From: Nocardioides renjunii
GTDB taxonomy: Bacteria > Actinomycetota > Actinomycetes > Propionibacteriales > Nocardioidaceae
Assembly: GCF_034661175.1 (NCBI RefSeq)
Contig: NZ_CP141058.1
Coordinates: 1,860,001-1,924,000 of the forward strand
Direction: 5' to 3'
Length of the DNA stretch: 64,000 nucleotides
The position numbers and the translations under genes were made by a program. The notes under the pieces were generated by a model that was not told where the DNA came from, made no database searches, and was given only the letters and a program-made list of their open reading frames with translations. The stretch's first letter is position 1, and each line of letters begins with the position of its first letter. Positions 45,809-55,084 of this stretch are shown here, in pieces.

Positions 45809-45879
45809 GCGGCCATTGTGTCGGAGCCGGCCCCGTTCCCGGGCGCAGGGCTGTCGGTCCCGGCCGCTAGAGTCGGCGG

Positions 45880-48594
45880 GTGCCTGAAATGAGTGCCGCG
45901 TCGACCGAGCAGACACGCCCGCGACTCCTGCTGCTGGACGGCCACTCGCTGGCCTACCGCGCGTTCTTCGCCCTGCCGGTGGAGAACTTCGCGACCGCGT
46001 CCGGACAGCACACCAACGCGGTCTACGGCTTCACCTCGATGCTGGTCAACGTGCTCCGCGACGAGGTGCCGACGCACGTCGCGGTCGCCTTCGACAAGTC
46101 GCGCCAGACCTTCCGCCTGGAGGAGTACAGCGACTACAAGGCCAAGCGCAACAAGACCCCCGACGAGTTCGGCAGCCAGCTGCCCCTCATCCGGCGGGTG
46201 CTCGACGCGCTGCGGATCCAGCACCTCTCGATGGACGGCTACGAGGCCGACGACATCATCGCGACGCTCGCTACGCAGGGCCTGGCCGAGGGGATGCAGG
46301 TCCTGATCATGACCGGCGACCGCGACTCCATCCAGCTCGTCACCGACGACTCCACGGTCCTCTACACGATGCGGGGCGTGAGCGACCTGGCTCGGCTGAC
46401 GCCGGCGGCCGTCCAGGAGAAGTACGGCGTCCCGCCGCACCGCTATCCCGAGCTCGCGGCGATCGTCGGCGAGACCTCCGACAACCTCCCCGGCGTGCCG
46501 GGCGTCGGCCAGGGCTACGCCGCGAAGTGGATCAACCAGTTCGACGGCCTCGACAACGTGATCGCCCGCGCCGACGAGATCACCGGCAAGAAGGGCGAGG
46601 CGCTGCGCGAGCACCTCGGCGACGTCATCCGCAACCGCCGCCTCAACGCGCTGGTCCGCGACCTGACGCTGCCGGTGCGCCCCGACCAGCTGGTGCGCCA
46701 GCCGTGGGACCGCACCGAGGGTCTCGAGCTGCTCGACGAGCTGGAGTTCCGCGGAGAGCTCCGCTCCCGGCTGCTCGACACCATCGACCCCGACCCGGGC
46801 GAGACCTTCGAGGCCGAGTCGGGCTTCGAGCTCGACGGCCGCCGGCTCGGCGCCGGCGAGGCCGCCGCCTGGCTCGACACCCACGCCCCCGCCGAGGTGC
46901 GGGTCGGTGTCTCGGTGCAGGGCAGCTGGCGGGCCGGCACCGGCGAGGTCGTCTCCGTCGCGGTGGCGACCGGCGACGGCCAGGCGGCGTGGATCGACGT
47001 CTCCGATATCGGCCCCGACGACGACGCGGCGGTGGCCGCGTGGCTCGCCGACCCGTCGCGGCCCAAGGCCCTCCACGACGCCAACGGCCCGAGCCTGGCG
47101 CTGGCCGCCCGGGGCTGGGAGCTCGGCGGCCTGCAGGTCGACACCGCGCTCGCGGCCTACCTGGTCCAGCCCGACCAGCGGTCCTACGCCCTCGCCGACC
47201 TCACGCTGCGCTACCTCAAGCGCGAGCTGCGGCAGGACGCGGTCGACACCGAGCAGCTGAGCTTCGACGCGATGGACGACACCACGGCGAGCGACACCGC
47301 CATGCTGACCGCCCGCGCGGTCCTCGACCTCGCCGACGCCCTCGACGGCGCCGTCGAGGAGCACGGCGGCACCCGCCTGCTGCAGGAGGTGGAGCTGCCG
47401 CTGATCGGGACGCTCGTGCGGATGGAGCAGGTCGGCATCGCGGTCGACTCCGACCACCTCGAGGGCCTGGAGTCCGAGTTCGGCGACCAGGTCCGCGCTG
47501 CGGCCAACGACGCCTACGACGTCATCGGCAAGGAGATCAACCTCGGCTCGCCCAAGCAGTTGCAGGTGGTGCTGTTCGACGAGCTCGACATGCCCAAGAC
47601 CAAGCGCACCAAGACCGGCTACACCACCGACGCCGACGCGCTGCAGCAGCTGTTCGAGAAGACCGAGCACCCCTTCCTCCAACACCTGCTGCGCCACCGC
47701 GACGTGATCCGGCTGCGCCAGACGGTGGAGGGGCTGCTCAAGACCGTCGCCTCCGACGGTCGCATCCACACGACCTACAACCAGATCATCGCGGCGACCG
47801 GCCGGCTCTCGAGCACCGACCCCAACCTGCAGAACATCCCCATCCGCACCGAGGCCGGGCGCCGCATCCGCGAGGGCTTCGTCGTCGGCGAGGGCTACGA
47901 GTCGCTGATGACCGCCGACTACAGCCAGGTCGAGATGCGGATCATGGCCCACCTGTCCGAGGACGCGCTGCTCATCGAGGCGTTCCGCTCCGGCCAGGAC
48001 TTCCACTCCATCACCGCTGCACGGGTGTTCGGGGTCGACGCCGCAGACGTGAGTGTCGAGCAGCGCGCCAAGATCAAGGCGATGAACTACGGCCTCGCCT
48101 ACGGCCTGTCGGCGTTCGGGCTGTCCCAGCAGCTGCGCATCGACACCTCCGAGGCGCGGGGCCTGATGGACGAGTACTTCCAGACCTTCGGCGGGGTCCG
48201 TGACTACCTCGGCGGCATCGTCGACGAGGCGCGGCGCTCCGGCTTCACCGAGACGATCCTGGGTCGTCGCCGCTACCTCCCCGACCTCACGAGCGACAAC
48301 CGGCAGCGACGAGAGACCGCGGAGCGGATGGCGCTCAACGCGCCCATCCAGGGCTCGGCCGCCGACCTGGTCAAGGTCGCCATGCTGGGCGTCGAGCGGG
48401 CGCTCGCCGAGCAGGGGTTGCGCTCCCGGATGCTGCTCCAGGTCCACGACGAGCTCGTCTTCGAGGTGGCGCCCGGCGAGGCCGACGCGCTGGCCGAGCT
48501 GGTGCGGGTCGAGATGGGCGGAGCCGCCGACCTGGCGGTGCCGCTCGACGTGTCCATCGGCACCGGCCGCAGCTGGCACGACGCGGCGCACTAG
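45880..48594 (+). CDS. polA: DNA polymerase I
   Basis: A 904-residue repair and Okazaki-processing polymerase. The 5'-3' exonuclease domain (about 15-300) shows LLLLDGHSLAYRAFFALP and IMTGDRDSIQLVTDDSTVLY. The middle domain (about 310-500) keeps the fold but lacks the acidic D-x-E exonuclease motif (SVQGSWRAG stands there), so proofreading is probably absent, as in mycobacteria. Polymerase motifs: DYSQVEMRIMAHLS (A), RAKIKAMNYGLAYGLSAFG (B) and QVHDELVFEV (C). The aromatic residue after M-N in motif B is Tyr, a position that governs dideoxynucleotide discrimination. GTG start six bases after TAGAGT, probably leaderless. Confidence 0.97.
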   Translation: MPEMSAASTEQTRPRLLLLDGHSLAYRAFFALPVENFATASGQHTNAVYGFTSMLVNVLRDEVPTHVAVAFDKSRQTFRLEEYSDYKAKRNKTPDEFGSQLPLIRRVLDALRIQHLSMDGYEADDIIATLATQGLAEGMQVLIMTGDRDSIQLVTDDSTVLYTMRGVSDLARLTPAAVQEKYGVPPHRYPELAAIVGETSDNLPGVPGVGQGYAAKWINQFDGLDNVIARADEITGKKGEALREHLGDVIRNRRLNALVRDLTLPVRPDQLVRQPWDRTEGLELLDELEFRGELRSRLLDTIDPDPGETFEAESGFELDGRRLGAGEAAAWLDTHAPAEVRVGVSVQGSWRAGTGEVVSVAVATGDGQAAWIDVSDIGPDDDAAVAAWLADPSRPKALHDANGPSLALAARGWELGGLQVDTALAAYLVQPDQRSYALADLTLRYLKRELRQDAVDTEQLSFDAMDDTTASDTAMLTARAVLDLADALDGAVEEHGGTRLLQEVELPLIGTLVRMEQVGIAVDSDHLEGLESEFGDQVRAAANDAYDVIGKEINLGSPKQLQVVLFDELDMPKTKRTKTGYTTDADALQQLFEKTEHPFLQHLLRHRDVIRLRQTVEGLLKTVASDGRIHTTYNQIIAATGRLSSTDPNLQNIPIRTEAGRRIREGFVVGEGYESLMTADYSQVEMRIMAHLSEDALLIEAFRSGQDFHSITAARVFGVDAADVSVEQRAKIKAMNYGLAYGLSAFGLSQQLRIDTSEARGLMDEYFQTFGGVRDYLGGIVDEARRSGFTETILGRRRYLPDLTSDNRQRRETAERMALNAPIQGSAADLVKVAMLGVERALAEQGLRSRMLLQVHDELVFEVAPGEADALAELVRVEMGGAADLAVPLDVSIGTGRSWHDAAH

Positions 48595-48635
48595 GTCCCG
48601 CGCCCCGCAGCAGCAGCTGGTGCGCGGGCTGGGCG

Positions 48636-49898
48636 TCAGCCCGGCAGCGTGCCCGGGAGGGGCGGCGGGGGAGCGTCCCGGGCGATGCGCAGGCTCGCCA
48701 GCGTGAGCACGACGAGCAGGACGGCGTCGACGGACACGACCGTGGTGACGAGCGCCGCCACCGATCCCGCCTGCAGGCCCAGCACGACGATCGCGACGAG
48801 GGCCCCCCACACCAGGAGCACCGAACGACGCGCCTGGCGCGCCAGGACGGCGTACACCTGGAGCTGCAGCATGGCCAGCACGGTGCCGAGCGCGGCGAAT
48901 ACCCAGAGCAGGTCCTCGACCTCACCGAAGTCGGAGCCGCCGACGAAGATCATGGCGACGCCCGACAGCAGGCGTGCGGCGGCCACGGCCAGCACGCCGA
49001 GGACCCCGATGGCCAGCAGGCTCCGCACCAGCGCGCGCTTGCGGCTCTCGGGCGAGGCCATGTCGGGGAAGGCGATGACGACGATGAACTGCGGCAGGAA
49101 CAGCATCACCTTGGTCATGATCAGGCCGGCGGCGTAGAGCCCGGCGTCGTGGTCGTCGAGCACGTGGCGCGCCATCACGATGTCGACGCTCGACAGGGCG
49201 AAGAAGACGAAGAGCACCTGGGCGTTGTGCACGCTCTCGACCAGCATCGACCGCGCGGAGTGCTCCGGCGCCGCCACGTCGGGCGTACGACGCTCGCGCA
49301 GCACCCACCAGCCGACCGCCACCGGGAACAGCAGCCCGAGCGTGACGCCGAGCACGGCGGCCGTCGCGTCGGGGCGCCAGAGGATCAGCGACGTGCCGAC
49401 GACGAGGCGCGGGATCCCCCCGGCCAGGTAGAACACCGACAGCGCACCCCACCGGCGCTCGCCCTGCAGGACGCCCGCCTGCCCTCCGGCGAGGGTGAGG
49501 GGGACGACCGCGAGCGAGACGATCGCGGCGGTCAGGAGGTCGTCGAGGTTGAGCAGCCGGTTGATCACGGGGCAGAGGACGAGCATGACCACGCCGGCGA
49601 CGAGCGACACCCTGGTCGTCAGCGACAGGACGGTCCTCTCGATGGCCGCGACGTTGCCGCGGTCGACGGCGATCCGCCGGGCGGCTGTGGCCTGGAGCCC
49701 CAGCGCCCCCACCTGCAGCACGATCAGGAGGCTGAGGCAGGCCGCGAGCGCGCCGTACTCGCTGGGACCGATGATCCGTGCGGCCAGCATGGTGAAGCCG
49801 TACGTCGCGATGTTCATCACGCTGGTGGCCACCGCGACGGACGTGCCGTCGAAGGTGCGCCTGCTGCGCACGCTGCTCGGGGCCGTCACCCGCCGCAT
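48636..49898 (-). CDS. Wzx-like polysaccharide flippase
   Basis: A 420-residue membrane protein with about 12 helices of the MOP/polysaccharide-transporter fold. TSVMNIATYGFTMLAARIIG, then PSEYGALAACLSLLIVLQVG, is the typical N-terminal 'A-R-x-L-G-P-x-x-Y-G' opening. Later hydrophobic pairs include LFVFFALSSVDIVMARHVLD with the conserved D-x-x-x-A, and LYAAGLIMTKVMLFLPQFIV. Such proteins move lipid-linked glycan precursors across the membrane. It is first in a 15-kb envelope-glycan locus, convergent with polA. The proline-rich C terminus is short. Confidence 0.83.
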   Translation of the reverse strand: MRRVTAPSSVRSRRTFDGTSVAVATSVMNIATYGFTMLAARIIGPSEYGALAACLSLLIVLQVGALGLQATAARRIAVDRGNVAAIERTVLSLTTRVSLVAGVVMLVLCPVINRLLNLDDLLTAAIVSLAVVPLTLAGGQAGVLQGERRWGALSVFYLAGGIPRLVVGTSLILWRPDATAAVLGVTLGLLFPVAVGWWVLRERRTPDVAAPEHSARSMLVESVHNAQVLFVFFALSSVDIVMARHVLDDHDAGLYAAGLIMTKVMLFLPQFIVVIAFPDMASPESRKRALVRSLLAIGVLGVLAVAAARLLSGVAMIFVGGSDFGEVEDLLWVFAALGTVLAMLQLQVYAVLARQARRSVLLVWGALVAIVVLGLQAGSVAALVTTVVSVDAVLLVVLTLASLRIARDAPPPPLPGTLPG

Positions 49899-50020
49899 CC
49901 TAGGTTCCCGGGCCCGCCGGCGCCGCCCCGGTGCCGCCCCGGTGCCGTCCCGGCGACGTCCGCGGGGTCGCGGCCCGGGGTGGCCGTGGTGGAGCAGCGC
50001 AGACCCTAGGGTGGTGTCCC

Positions 50021-51787
50021 GTGCGGCGACGGACGAGCGAGGGAGCCCTCCGTGCCGCTCCGGTGCTGTGGTCGCTCCTCCTCGCCGTGGTCCTCCTGGG
50101 CGGGGCGCTGGGGCCGGGATTCGTCCTCACCTACGACATGGTCTGGGTCCCCGACCTCTCCGTGCGCCCCGACTTCCTCGGGCTGGGGTCCGGACTCCCG
50201 CGCGCGGTGCCGTCGGACCTCGTGGTCGCCCTCCTCGACGAGGTCGTCCCGGGGATGCTGCTCCAGAAGGCGGCGCTGCTGCTGTCGCTCGTCCTCGCCG
50301 GCGTCGGTGCGTGGCGGCTGCTGCCACCGGGGAGCTGGGTGGCCAGCGTGGCGGCGGCCACGGTCTACGTGTGGAACCCGTTCGTGGTCGAGCGGCTGGG
50401 CATCGGCCACTGGCCGCTGCTGATGACGTACGCCGCGCTGCCGTGGATCCTGCGCGCGGCACGCGGCTGGGGGGCGGGCGAGCGGACCTCGGCCGGCGTG
50501 GTGCTGTGGGTGGCGGTCGGCAGCCTCAGCCCAGTCGGCGGCATCCTCGCCGCGGTCTTCGCGCTGCTGTGCGTCGCGGCGCCGCGTGCGGGTGCGCGCC
50601 GTCGCCTGCTGTGGACCGGGTGCGCCGCCGCTGCGCTCAACGCGCCGTGGATCGTGGCGGGCGCCCTGCACGCGTCGAACGCCGTGAGCGACCCCGTGGG
50701 GGTCGAGGTGTTCGCCGCCCGTGGCGAGGGCGGCGCGCCGACCCTGGTCAGCCTCCTGGGCCTCGGTGGCATCTGGAACGCCGACGTGGTGCCGGTCTCG
50801 CGGACCACGTGGGCGGGCGTGGTCGCGGTCCTCCTCGTCCTCGTGGTCTGCGCCGCCGGGGTGCGCGCGTGGCGCCGGTCCTCCCCGCGCGGGGAGGTCG
50901 TCGCGCTGACGACCGCGGGCGTCGTGGGCCTGCTGGTGGCGCTCGCCGGGTCCGTCGCACCCGGAGCGGTGGAGTGGCTGGTGGCCCACGTGCCGGGCGG
51001 GGGACTGGTGCGCGACGGCTCGCGGTTCGTCGCGCTGCTCGCCCCGCTCCAGGCGATCCTGTTCGGGTTCGGCGTGGCACGGATCGCGGCGGCCGTCCCG
51101 GCCCGGCAGCTGGGAGCGACGGTGGCGACGGGCCTGGTCCTGGCTCCGCTCGCGCTCATGCCGGACGCGGCGTGGGGGCTCTCCGGGCAGCTGCGCGCGG
51201 TCTCGTACCCCGACGAGCTGGCCGAGGCGAGAGCGGCGATGCAGGAGGAGCGGGCGGCAGGTGCCGCGGGCGACCTCCTGTCGCTGCCGTTCACCTCCTA
51301 CCGGCGCCCCGGGTGGAACCACGGCCGGCGCGTCCTCGACCCGGTCGGTCGCTGGTTCCCGGTCGACTACCTGGCGAGCGACACCCTCGTGGTCTCCGGG
51401 CGCGTGGTGGGGGGCGAGGACGAGCGTGCGGCCCGTGTCGCGGACCTCCTCGGGACGCTGACCGGCGCCGAGCTGACGCAGGCGCTGCGTGACGAGGGCA
51501 TCGGCTGGGTCGTCGTGGACCGCGAGGCCACCCGCGCCGTGGCCGCGGAGACCGGCGAGGAGCCTCCGGACGTCGCCGGTGCCGTCGAGGTCCACGGCGG
51601 GCGGCTCTACACGCTGTCGCGGCTCGGACCCGGCGACGTCGCCGACCCGGAGCCGCCCGGCGGACGGCGCCTGGCGTACGCCCTCCTGGCGCTGGCGTGG
51701 GCGTCGGCGGCCGCCGCGGTGGTGCTCGCGGCCGCCCGTCTCGTGCTCGTCCGGACCGGTCGTGGCGAAATGCGCCGCCGCCGTTGA
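50021..51787 (+). CDS. large polytopic membrane protein, GT-C-like, Rv0226c-like position
   Basis: A 588-residue membrane protein with about ten helices in residues 10-420, a soluble segment around 430-550 and a final helix (LALAWASAAAAVVLAAARLV). The first loop contains TYDMVWVPDLSVRPDFLGLG, an extracytoplasmic loop with acidic residues as in GT-C glycosyltransferases. No family was recognised with certainty. Placement beside a GT4 and a methyltransferase in divergent orientation repeats the Rv0224c-Rv0225-Rv0226c order of M. tuberculosis, as I recall it. A role in envelope glycan assembly is inferred. GTG start eight bases after TAGGGT. Confidence 0.75.
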   Translation: MRRRTSEGALRAAPVLWSLLLAVVLLGGALGPGFVLTYDMVWVPDLSVRPDFLGLGSGLPRAVPSDLVVALLDEVVPGMLLQKAALLLSLVLAGVGAWRLLPPGSWVASVAAATVYVWNPFVVERLGIGHWPLLMTYAALPWILRAARGWGAGERTSAGVVLWVAVGSLSPVGGILAAVFALLCVAAPRAGARRRLLWTGCAAAALNAPWIVAGALHASNAVSDPVGVEVFAARGEGGAPTLVSLLGLGGIWNADVVPVSRTTWAGVVAVLLVLVVCAAGVRAWRRSSPRGEVVALTTAGVVGLLVALAGSVAPGAVEWLVAHVPGGGLVRDGSRFVALLAPLQAILFGFGVARIAAAVPARQLGATVATGLVLAPLALMPDAAWGLSGQLRAVSYPDELAEARAAMQEERAAGAAGDLLSLPFTSYRRPGWNHGRRVLDPVGRWFPVDYLASDTLVVSGRVVGGEDERAARVADLLGTLTGAELTQALRDEGIGWVVVDREATRAVAAETGEEPPDVAGAVEVHGGRLYTLSRLGPGDVADPEPPGGRRLAYALLALAWASAAAAVVLAAARLVLVRTGRGEMRRRR

Positions 51788-51832
51788 CGAGGTGCTACCG
51801 TGCTCCCGACCTAGTGAAGTGGAGTGTGTGCC

Positions 51833-51985
51833 GTGCAGGGACAGATTGCTGGCATCGTGGCGGTTGTCGTCGGGTTCGTTCTCGCCGGCCTCACCACGGT
51901 CGGTGTCGTGACCACCGTGAGCAGCGCGCCGTCGCAGCCCGAGCAGTCCGTCATGGACTACGGCACCAACCAGGACTCCGAGTAG
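51833..51985 (+). CDS. DUF2613-like single-helix microprotein
   Basis: A 50-residue protein from a GTG start: a short polar start, one hydrophobic helix or uncleaved signal (IAGIVAVVVGFVLAGLTTVG), then a short extracytoplasmic tail containing VMDYGTNQDSE. This matches the size and pattern of DUF2613 proteins, encoded beside aftD in mycobacteria (Rv0236A next to Rv0236c). Here it sits three kilobases from aftD in the same locus. GTGGAG lies 12 bases upstream of the GTG. Too short for most gene callers but the conserved pattern and hairpins after it (GGCCGC/GCGGCC at 51991-52005) support it. Confidence 0.75.
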   Translation: MQGQIAGIVAVVVGFVLAGLTTVGVVTTVSSAPSQPEQSVMDYGTNQDSE

Positions 51986-52028
51986 TCCCCGGCCGCTCCG
52001 CGGCCCCGCACCACCACAGATCGCCTTT

Positions 52029-52080
52029 CAGCACCACCGTCCGCCCGTCGTCCATGACGACGGGACCGACGGTGGTGCTG
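52029..52080. terminator. bidirectional two-part hairpin
   Basis: CAGCACCACCGTC (52029-52041) pairs perfectly with 52068-52080, and inside it CCCGTCGTC (52044-52052) pairs with GACGACGGG (52056-52064) around a three-base loop, giving 22 pairs with a small internal loop. It lies between the DUF2613 gene and the convergent GT4 gene and probably ends both transcripts. Confidence 0.75.
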
Positions 52081-52165
52081 CTGCGTACGGACGGTGCCGG
52101 CGTCGCCCGTCGCGGCTGCGGACGGACGCGGTCGGCGGACTGAGGCGCCGGACTGAGGCGCCGGC

Positions 52166-53329
52166 TCAGGGGCCGTCCGGGTCCTCCACGGCCACGCGGC
52201 GCTCCTGCAGGACGTCGGCCAGGACGTGCGCGAACGAGTTCTCCGAGTGCGTCCACGAGAACGTGTCCGACATCTCGCGCGCACCCTTGCCCAGGCGCTG
52301 GCGCTCGGCGCGGTCGTCGACGAGGCGGCGTACGGCCTCGCTGAACTCGTCGGGTGTGTCGACCAGCAGCCCGGACGCGCCGTCCGCGATCGACTCGCGG
52401 GTGCCGCCGGCCGAGGCGTAGGCGATGGTCGGCACGCCGTGGCTGCCGGCCTCGCCGACGACGATGCCCCATCCCTCCTTGAGCGAGGGGAGCAGCATCA
52501 GCCACGAGCGGGCGAGGATCTCGTGCTTGCGCTGCTCGGTGACGTGGCCGTGGAAGACGACCAGGTCCTGCGCGCCGCGGGACGCGACGTAGGAGCGCAG
52601 GTCGTCCTCCCACCAGCCGTTGCCCACCACGTCGAGGCTGACGTCGGGGTGGACCTGGCGGAGCGCGACCACCGCGTCGATCGCGTGCTCCACCTGCTTG
52701 TGCGGGACGAGGCGGCCGAGCACGCAGAGGGCGGGGGTGGGGCTCCGCGGCACGTCGACGACGGGAGCCGGCGAGGTGCCGTTGTGCACGACAGCGATCC
52801 GCTCGCTGCCGATGCCCAGCGCGATCAGCTCGCCGCGCGTGGACCGCGACACCGCGATGTACTGCGACCGGCGGTAGATCCGCGGCGCGAGGAAGCGCTC
52901 GATCCACCAGCCGAGCCGGCCGATGAGGCCCGGGAAGACGACCGGCCACTGCTCACGGTGCACGTGGTGCACCAGGACCACGACGGGTGCCCGCGTCACC
53001 AGGCGCGTGAAGAAGGGAAGTCCGTTCTGCACGTCGACGACCATGTCGACCTTGCCGAACCGCCGCAGCAGCAGGTGCAGCGCACCGAGGAGGTAGATCG
53101 CGAGGTGGTCGCCGCGGCGGACGAAGCGCACGCCGTCGACGACCTCGTCGGCCGGTGCGTTGTCGTGGGAGGCGCAGAAGATGGTGGCCCGCGCGCCGTG
53201 GCGCACCAGTCCGCGCGCCATCGCCTCGACGTAGCGCTCGGACCCTCCGCCCTCGGGGTTGCTGGTGTCGCGCCAGTTGAACAGCACGACGTGGCGTCCC
53301 GCGAGCGACACCGCCTCTTCTGCCTCCAT
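52166..53329 (-). CDS. GT4-family glycosyltransferase
   Basis: A 387-residue GT-B glycosyltransferase. The N-terminal half has HVVLFNWRDTSNPEGGGSER, with the glycine-rich acceptor loop, and VVVLVHHVHREQWPVVFPG. The donor half has LCVLGRLVPHKQVEHAIDAV and the E-x7-E motif in SLKEGWGIVVGEAGSHGVPT. It most resembles the 'glycosyltransferase near a class I methyltransferase' typified by Rv0225. The donor and acceptor are unknown. The start is the ATG of MEAEEAV seven bases after TAACCT, which suggests a leaderless mRNA; the adjacent methyltransferase gene is divergent. Confidence 0.88.
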   Translation of the reverse strand: MEAEEAVSLAGRHVVLFNWRDTSNPEGGGSERYVEAMARGLVRHGARATIFCASHDNAPADEVVDGVRFVRRGDHLAIYLLGALHLLLRRFGKVDMVVDVQNGLPFFTRLVTRAPVVVLVHHVHREQWPVVFPGLIGRLGWWIERFLAPRIYRRSQYIAVSRSTRGELIALGIGSERIAVVHNGTSPAPVVDVPRSPTPALCVLGRLVPHKQVEHAIDAVVALRQVHPDVSLDVVGNGWWEDDLRSYVASRGAQDLVVFHGHVTEQRKHEILARSWLMLLPSLKEGWGIVVGEAGSHGVPTIAYASAGGTRESIADGASGLLVDTPDEFSEAVRRLVDDRAERQRLGKGAREMSDTFSWTHSENSFAHVLADVLQERRVAVEDPDGP

Positions 53330-53397
53330 GCGGCGAAGGTTACCCGTCAGTTCACTTCCACGGGACTGCTCCGGCGAACCTGCCATACTCCCGGACC

Positions 53398-54270
53398 ATG
53401 TCCGCCCTGACGGCCCTGCGGGTCTTCCACCAGCGACGCATCGCGGTGCCGGTGCCCGACGACGCCCTCGTCCTCGACGTCGGCAGCGGTGACAAGCCCT
53501 CGTGGCGCGCCGACGTGCTGCTCGACCGCTACACCGGGGCCGAGTTCGCCGCCCAGCGGTCCGGCCGCGCCGCGGCACGCGTCTCGCGCCCCCTCTTCGA
53601 CGCGGACGCGGCCGACATGCCGTTCCGCGACGGCGCCTTCGACTACGCCATCTGCTCCAACCTGCTCGAGCACGTGCCCGACCCGGCAGCGGTGGCCCGT
53701 GAGCTGAGCCGGGTGGCCCGGGCCGGCTACATCGAGGTGCCGGAGGCGGCCAGCGCCAAGATCGTCGACTTCCCCAGCCACGTGTGGTGGTGCCGGCTGG
53801 AGGAGGGGGGCGCCGAGGGCAGCTCCGAGGGCAGCTCCGCGGGGGACGCGCCGACGCTCGTGCTCACCGCCAAGCAGGCGCCGTACTTCGACGCCGAGAT
53901 CCACGCCTACATCGAGCGCGCCGGCGTCCGCGACGACCTTGACAGCGTCCTCAACCGGCACTTCGAGCACCGCGTCATCCAGTACCACTGGTCGGGCGCC
54001 GTCAGGCTGCGGACCGAGGGACGGCTCGATCCCGACTTCTTCGCTGCGGCCCTGCGCGCGCCCGGTCACCAGCGCGGCTGGGAGGCGGGCGCCGTCCAGG
54101 CGCTGACGGCGGCGTGGACGTTGCCGACCCGCCGCCGGCGGCGCGACGTACGGATCCCGTTCAACCAGGTGGTCAAGCCCGAGCACCAGCGCGCCGACGA
54201 CGCCGTCCTCGAGCGGCGCATCTACCGGCTCGACGCGGCGGCCGGAGGTGCTCAGCAGGAGACTCAGTAG
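53398..54270 (+). CDS. class I SAM-dependent methyltransferase
   Basis: A 290-residue methyltransferase with a Methyltransf_11-type core. Motif I is DALVLDVGSGDKPSWRADVL (L-D-V-G-S-G-D). FDADAADMPFRDGAFDYAIC holds motifs II/III, followed by SNLLEHVPDPAAVARELSRV, the 'L-E-H-V-x-D-P' element of glycan- and lipid-modifying enzymes. The C-terminal 110 residues are an extra helical part. The context next to a GT4 gene suggests methylation of a sugar or lipid in the envelope glycan. It converges on the next gene, overlapping by seven bases. Confidence 0.85.
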   Translation: MSALTALRVFHQRRIAVPVPDDALVLDVGSGDKPSWRADVLLDRYTGAEFAAQRSGRAAARVSRPLFDADAADMPFRDGAFDYAICSNLLEHVPDPAAVARELSRVARAGYIEVPEAASAKIVDFPSHVWWCRLEEGGAEGSSEGSSAGDAPTLVLTAKQAPYFDAEIHAYIERAGVRDDLDSVLNRHFEHRVIQYHWSGAVRLRTEGRLDPDFFAAALRAPGHQRGWEAGAVQALTAAWTLPTRRRRRDVRIPFNQVVKPEHQRADDAVLERRIYRLDAAAGGAQQETQ

Positions 54271-54983
54271 GGGTCGTAGGGGCTCTCGTGGCCGAACAGC
54301 CGGCGGGCCAGCGGTCGCAGCCGCAGCCGGAGGAGGACCTTGACGGCGACGTTGCGCAGCCACCACGGCACCTCCTGCAGGATGCGCCACCGGTCGGCCG
54401 CCGACGGGGCGCCGACCCGGAACAGCGCCATCGACCCGGCGCGACGCTCGTAGCGGAGACGGCGCGAGGGCAGCACGTGGGCCAGCACGCCGAGGGTGAC
54501 ACCGATGGAGGAGTAGCAGTCGTGGACGAGGATCGGGGCCCCCACCGGGAGGTGCGCCGCCCACTTGAGGTCGTCGGTCAGCGTCCAGTAGTCGTGCTTG
54601 CCGTCGATGTAGAGGTAGTCGATGCCGCGCGTCCAGCCGGGTCGCGCCCGCGTGCTGTAGTCGGCCACCAGCTCGACCGTGTCCGCCAGGCCGGTCTCCG
54701 CCACGTTGCGCTCGAACTTCGTCCGGGTGGTCACGCCGCCGAACAGGCGGCCCTCGACGAAGGGGTCGACGGCCACGACCCGGCCCTGCAGCGCGCGGGC
54801 CGCGGTGGCCAGGACGACCGTCGACTTGCCCTGGTGGCTGCCGATCTCGACGATCAGCGGACGCTCCGGCAGCTCCTGCGCGGTGTCGAAGAGCAGCCGC
54901 GCCTGGTCCTCGGTGAGCCACCCGGGGATCGCCGAGGCGACGTCCCAGGTCGCCTCGAACCCGGCGGGCTGGCAAGCAGTCAT
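54264..54983 (-). CDS. class I SAM-dependent methyltransferase (Methyltransf_24 type)
   Basis: A 239-residue protein with LIVEIGSHQGKSTVVLATAA as motif I, RVVAVDPFVEGRLFGGVTTR as motif II, and IDYLYIDGKHDYWTLTDDLK with the D-G-x-H-x-Y signature of Methyltransf_24/CmcI-like enzymes. LPVGAPILVHDCYSSIGVTL follows. These often methylate sugars on cell-surface glycans. The start is the ATG of MTACQPAG. An upstream in-frame alternative would run into the aftD promoter region. The basic C terminus may be membrane-associated. Confidence 0.85.
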   Translation of the reverse strand: MTACQPAGFEATWDVASAIPGWLTEDQARLLFDTAQELPERPLIVEIGSHQGKSTVVLATAARALQGRVVAVDPFVEGRLFGGVTTRTKFERNVAETGLADTVELVADYSTRARPGWTRGIDYLYIDGKHDYWTLTDDLKWAAHLPVGAPILVHDCYSSIGVTLGVLAHVLPSRRLRYERRAGSMALFRVGAPSAADRWRILQEVPWWLRNVAVKVLLRLRLRPLARRLFGHESPYDPY

Positions 54984-55084
54984 GTGAAGTCCCTCGGGCG
55001 TGGATCGGCGCGGCTGGTCCGGAGTACCGACGCAGAATATAGACTCACCGCCGCCCGAGCGGATCGACACGGAAGGCAGCCGCA

